This document shows, one piece after another, positions 60,918 through 64,000 of a stretch of DNA of 64,000 nucleotides (positions are counted from its first letter, which is position 1; each line of letters opens with the position of its first letter). This DNA comes from Aphelocoma coerulescens (lineage: Eukaryota > Chordata > Aves > Passeriformes > Corvidae), in contig NC_091016.1 of NCBI RefSeq assembly GCF_041296385.1, forward strand, positions 18,761,497 through 18,825,496, given 5' to 3'. The notes under the pieces are model-generated. The model had not been told where the DNA came from. It was given only the letters and a program-made list of their open reading frames with translations, and did not search any database. Position numbers and translations under genes: made by a program.

Positions 60918-61685
60918 AAGGCTTGTGCCCTGGGCAAGCAGGAAGAGGTTCCTTTTCCTCTTCTTCATGTGGCTCCTTAGCCTATTTCTGAGCCAAATTC
61001 TTCAGTTTCTGACTGCCCTGTCAGCTTCACTGACCTATGTCCAGCCCAGACCTTTCTCTGACCAAAATTTCTGCATCCAGGTTTTACCACAAGATATACT
61101 GATGCATCATGAGGGTCTGTCTTACCCGAGTTTCCAGCTTTGGGTCTGCTTCCCCACTGAGGATGAACTGGCACATCTGGTCTGGATTTGAGCATTGCCT
61201 CACAAAGTTCTCTGGGGTCTGTAGTAATGAAACAAGCCCTAAGCCACAATCCCCAAACCTCTTCCTTTCCTGCAGTCCAACACTGAAAAGCGACTGCCAG
61301 GAGAGCGCTGTGGCTGTGTGTTGTCATTGCCACTGTGATTTGTACAACAAATGCAGCCCTTTCGCAGCCACGCTTTTGTTCTTCGACATCTCAGGCCTTT
61401 GCCAGCTGAAGCCACGCTCAGGGCTTTCCTCTGGGCTGCACCAGCTTCACCAGCTCTGCAGGGCAGGATGGCACTGAGCCAAATCCCATAGGGACAGTGA
61501 AGGTGGCCCTGATGGCACTTTGTCAGCATTTCTGTCAGGCAGCTCATTTCAGACTTTTCTCTGTTGGATCTTGGACCAAAAGGCTTTTTGCTTGACTTCA
61601 AACAGCAATTAAACTGGATCCAGAAAAGTCACAGGGTAAAATGAATCATGAGGTGCAGATCTCTTGACTGACCACACTGACATTT

Positions 61686-61720
61686 TATATATATGTGTGT
61701 GTGTGTGTATATATATGTAT
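61686..61720. repeat. TA/TG compound microsatellite
   Basis: Alternating purine-pyrimidine run: (TA)n(TG)n(TA)n over about 35 bases, likely length-polymorphic. Confidence 0.9.
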
Positions 61721-64000
61721 TCAACCTACCTCCTGTCTGCTTTTTTTTTCTGCAACAAAGCTTCACTCCAAGCCCTTGGCTGCAAAATATATTGTGAAAG
61801 GTCGTTTGCTTGGAGTAAATATTTGAGGACATTTTCAGCCTCCATCAGGAGAGCAAATCCCAGTAAATATTGAGCAGAGCAGCCTGAGTTAGCCAGACCC
61901 CTGCAGATGCTTAGCAGGGCCTTGGCTTCTCAGGTGCACAGGAGTTTGAGAGCAGAATTTCCTTCACCTGAGCTGGTCTCCTCCTACTTAGTGAAATTGC
62001 AGGAAGGTTTGAAAGGGTGGATAGAGAATGGTGGTGTTATTACTGAGAGCCAGGTTGTATGGAGGGAACAGCCCCTGGAGAACAGGTAGGGAAACCAGGG
62101 AAGGAAAGGGAAGGTGAATGAAGAGAAAGCATTTGGTGATGGTTTTGGATACTTGTGAGTATCTAGGGCTAGAGGGAGCTGCCTGGGTTGTCTCAGCTGT
62201 GGTGTCAATTTTAGAAGATGGCTTTTTGGTTTTGAGAGAAGGTAGAGTTGCAGCATTCACCACTGCTCCTGTTTGTGGCTGGCCTGGGAAGTTGCATGTC
62301 TTGAAATTTAATGTTCCAGCATTGTTTCATTTCTTTCTCATGCAATGAAGTGGGTATGTGTGGACAGCTCCTCTCAGCCTTGCTAGCTAATGTGGGCAAG
62401 CAATTAAGTTGTTCTGGGTAGCCCTGTGTGTGAATGACTGCATGTGGCTTGCATGCAGTGGAATGAGAATGTCTGAAAGCCCCCCAGAAATGCAGGTCTG
62501 TGATCTCTGTTCTGTTGTGTAAGTGCTTCTCACTTCTGCCGTTTACTGTAAGACGAAGTGATGAAATTTGGCTTAAAGGAGAAGTGATGTGAAATGGTGC
62601 CCAGTCTGATTTGGAAAAAATCGCTGGCTGCTCTTGCTCCACAGGGTGCAGTGTAGTTTGAACTTCATCATGTAAAATTATCTTGCTTATTCTTAAAAGG
62701 TTTTGTGCTGTCAAACATCACCTTGCTGTTTTGCCCCTTTGCAGTCACTGTAAAAACTGTCCAGGCTGCTCCTGTTCTGGAGAAGCTGAGGGGCTCTGGC
62801 TTGGCCCTTGTCTTTCCTGGGGATAGGGGCTGCATGCTAGAGGACAAATAGAGCATTTAGTTATTTTTATTTCATTTTCTGGACTAAATTTTCTGGTTGT
62901 TCCTCTTTCAATAAGAAGTGATTTTTGGGGATTAAATGTTAAAATCCTGTGTGGTACTGTGGTGCTCCTGGGGGATAATGGTGTATCTGTATCTGATGTT
63001 GGATCAAGCCTGTGCAATGATTTTTCTCTTATCTCTGAAAAAGAGAGGCATGTGGAGCCAGTGAAAACAGAGGTACACATGAATGCCTTTGGGTTGGGAT
63101 TGAGAGGGGTATGTGAGTGAATCCTCTGCCAAAACCCCTTGGGTAAGAGGCTTCCTGAGTAACGACAGCGCCTACAGGGAAGGGGTGAAAGAGAGGTATT
63201 CCTTTATTTGATACAGTCTGTTTGGCCCAGATATTGAACTTATGGTCTGACCCCAGAAACTGGGAACAGTAGGTCCAGGAGGTGCACTGAGGTGAGGAAA
63301 GGAGTGGGCTTCCCTTGGAGGCCATTGGGACCCCTGGGCTGCTGCAAACACAGGCTGCTCCCAACACAATGTGTCAGGAGAGCTCGCTGGGGACTTTGGG
63401 GTTTCAGATGCAAACCTGTGTCCGAGGTCCCCCACATCACACAGGGTAGGTCAGCCATAAGCAGAACGAGCTGCCCATCTGGTTACTCTCCTCAGGAACA
63501 CAGAGGTGACAGGGATCATGCCACCACAGTAAGAGGGGTAAATACAGGGCTTGTGTCCCTGGAGATTTCAGGGTTTTTTTGCCTTCGCTAGAAACTGTGA
63601 GTGTTGCCAGAGTGCAAAATGCAGAACTTGAGAGGTGAGAGCGCAGGGCGGGACTAAATGTGGGCTCCAAGGCCACTCCATCATCCTGAGCTGCTGAAGG
63701 ACTCCATGTGCTTCCCTCACCTGCTGTCTCAGCTGGTGCACTTGAGTTTCTTGAACCTGGTCCCCATTTCACATTCAGCAAAAGAGAACAAATTTTTCAA
63801 CACAGCATGTTTAGGGGAGCAGTGGGGGGAAAAAATCTGTCAGTCCTTCCTTTCTGAGATGTTTTGAGAGTCAAATTTTTATCAGAGGGAAAAAAACCCA
63901 ACCCAAGACTCAAAACAGGAAACTCTTATCAGCTTGCCAGGAAGCTCTATTGCTTTGTGGAAGTGTTACCCTACGGTCATTGCTACTTTCAGTAGCTGTT

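Larger units (their letters stand above)
53501..64000. other. Intergenic region without a supported gene
   Basis: Scanned on both strands. The ORFs are short, mutually overlapping and without recognisable domains. It contains a minisatellite (54690-54827), a T-run (57417-57432), a CR1 fragment (58548-58650), paired TATA boxes (58909-58930), a 19-base tandem repeat (60873-60917) and a TG/TA microsatellite (61686-61720). Confidence 0.6.

Noticed and set aside
62211..62714. 167-codon ORF on the - strand
   Set aside because: The longest unexplained ORF in the window, but it has no hydrophobic, catalytic or repeat pattern, no promoter, and overlaps other equally open frames.
53501..64000. Terminal exon of EHD3, expected by synteny
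   Set aside because: No frame on the - strand resembles an EH-domain C terminus; the gene probably lies further right.

Overview
The window is vertebrate nuclear DNA, almost certainly from a bird and possibly a passerine. The grounds are the protein similarity of its main gene to chicken xanthine dehydrogenase, four truncated CR1 LINE 3' ends, a decayed older CR1-type relic, two solo-LTR-like elements and small spliced exons. It is not a prokaryotic or phage region, and no operon or CRISPR logic applies.

Bases 1-44015 are occupied by one gene on the + strand, XDH (xanthine dehydrogenase), of which 36 coding exons (numbered 2-37 here) were placed base by base. Every junction keeps the reading frame. 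They encode 1339 residues plus a stop. Only the first coding exon, carrying the start codon and about 18-20 residues, lies left of the window, so bases 1-3188 are intron 1. The two 2Fe-2S domains, the FAD domain, the linker and the molybdopterin domain are complete with all key residues, so the gene looks functional. XDH makes uric acid, the main nitrogen waste product of birds. Three points stand out: introns 2 and 3 both look like minor-spliceosome (U12-type) introns; a 69-base Cys-rich exon is present twice in tandem; and the residue equivalent to mammalian Cys992, needed for disulfide conversion to the oxidase form, is Arg.

Bases 44016-48431 are the XDH 3' flank, with candidate poly(A) signals and an isolated HNF1-like plus TATA motif pair. 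On the - strand, tail to tail with XDH, lies a two-exon gene (coding 50747-50651 and 49231-48432). It encodes a 298-residue type II Golgi membrane protein of the HNK-1/chondroitin sulfotransferase family (CHST8/9/10/11-14 group). Its PAPS-binding motifs are degenerate, so it may be a pseudoenzyme.

Bases 50748-64000 show no gene I can support. They hold a GC-richer flank with a CTCF-like site and one weak candidate exon, a three-copy minisatellite, short tandem repeats and one CR1 fragment. The next gene expected from human gene order (EHD3) is not seen.
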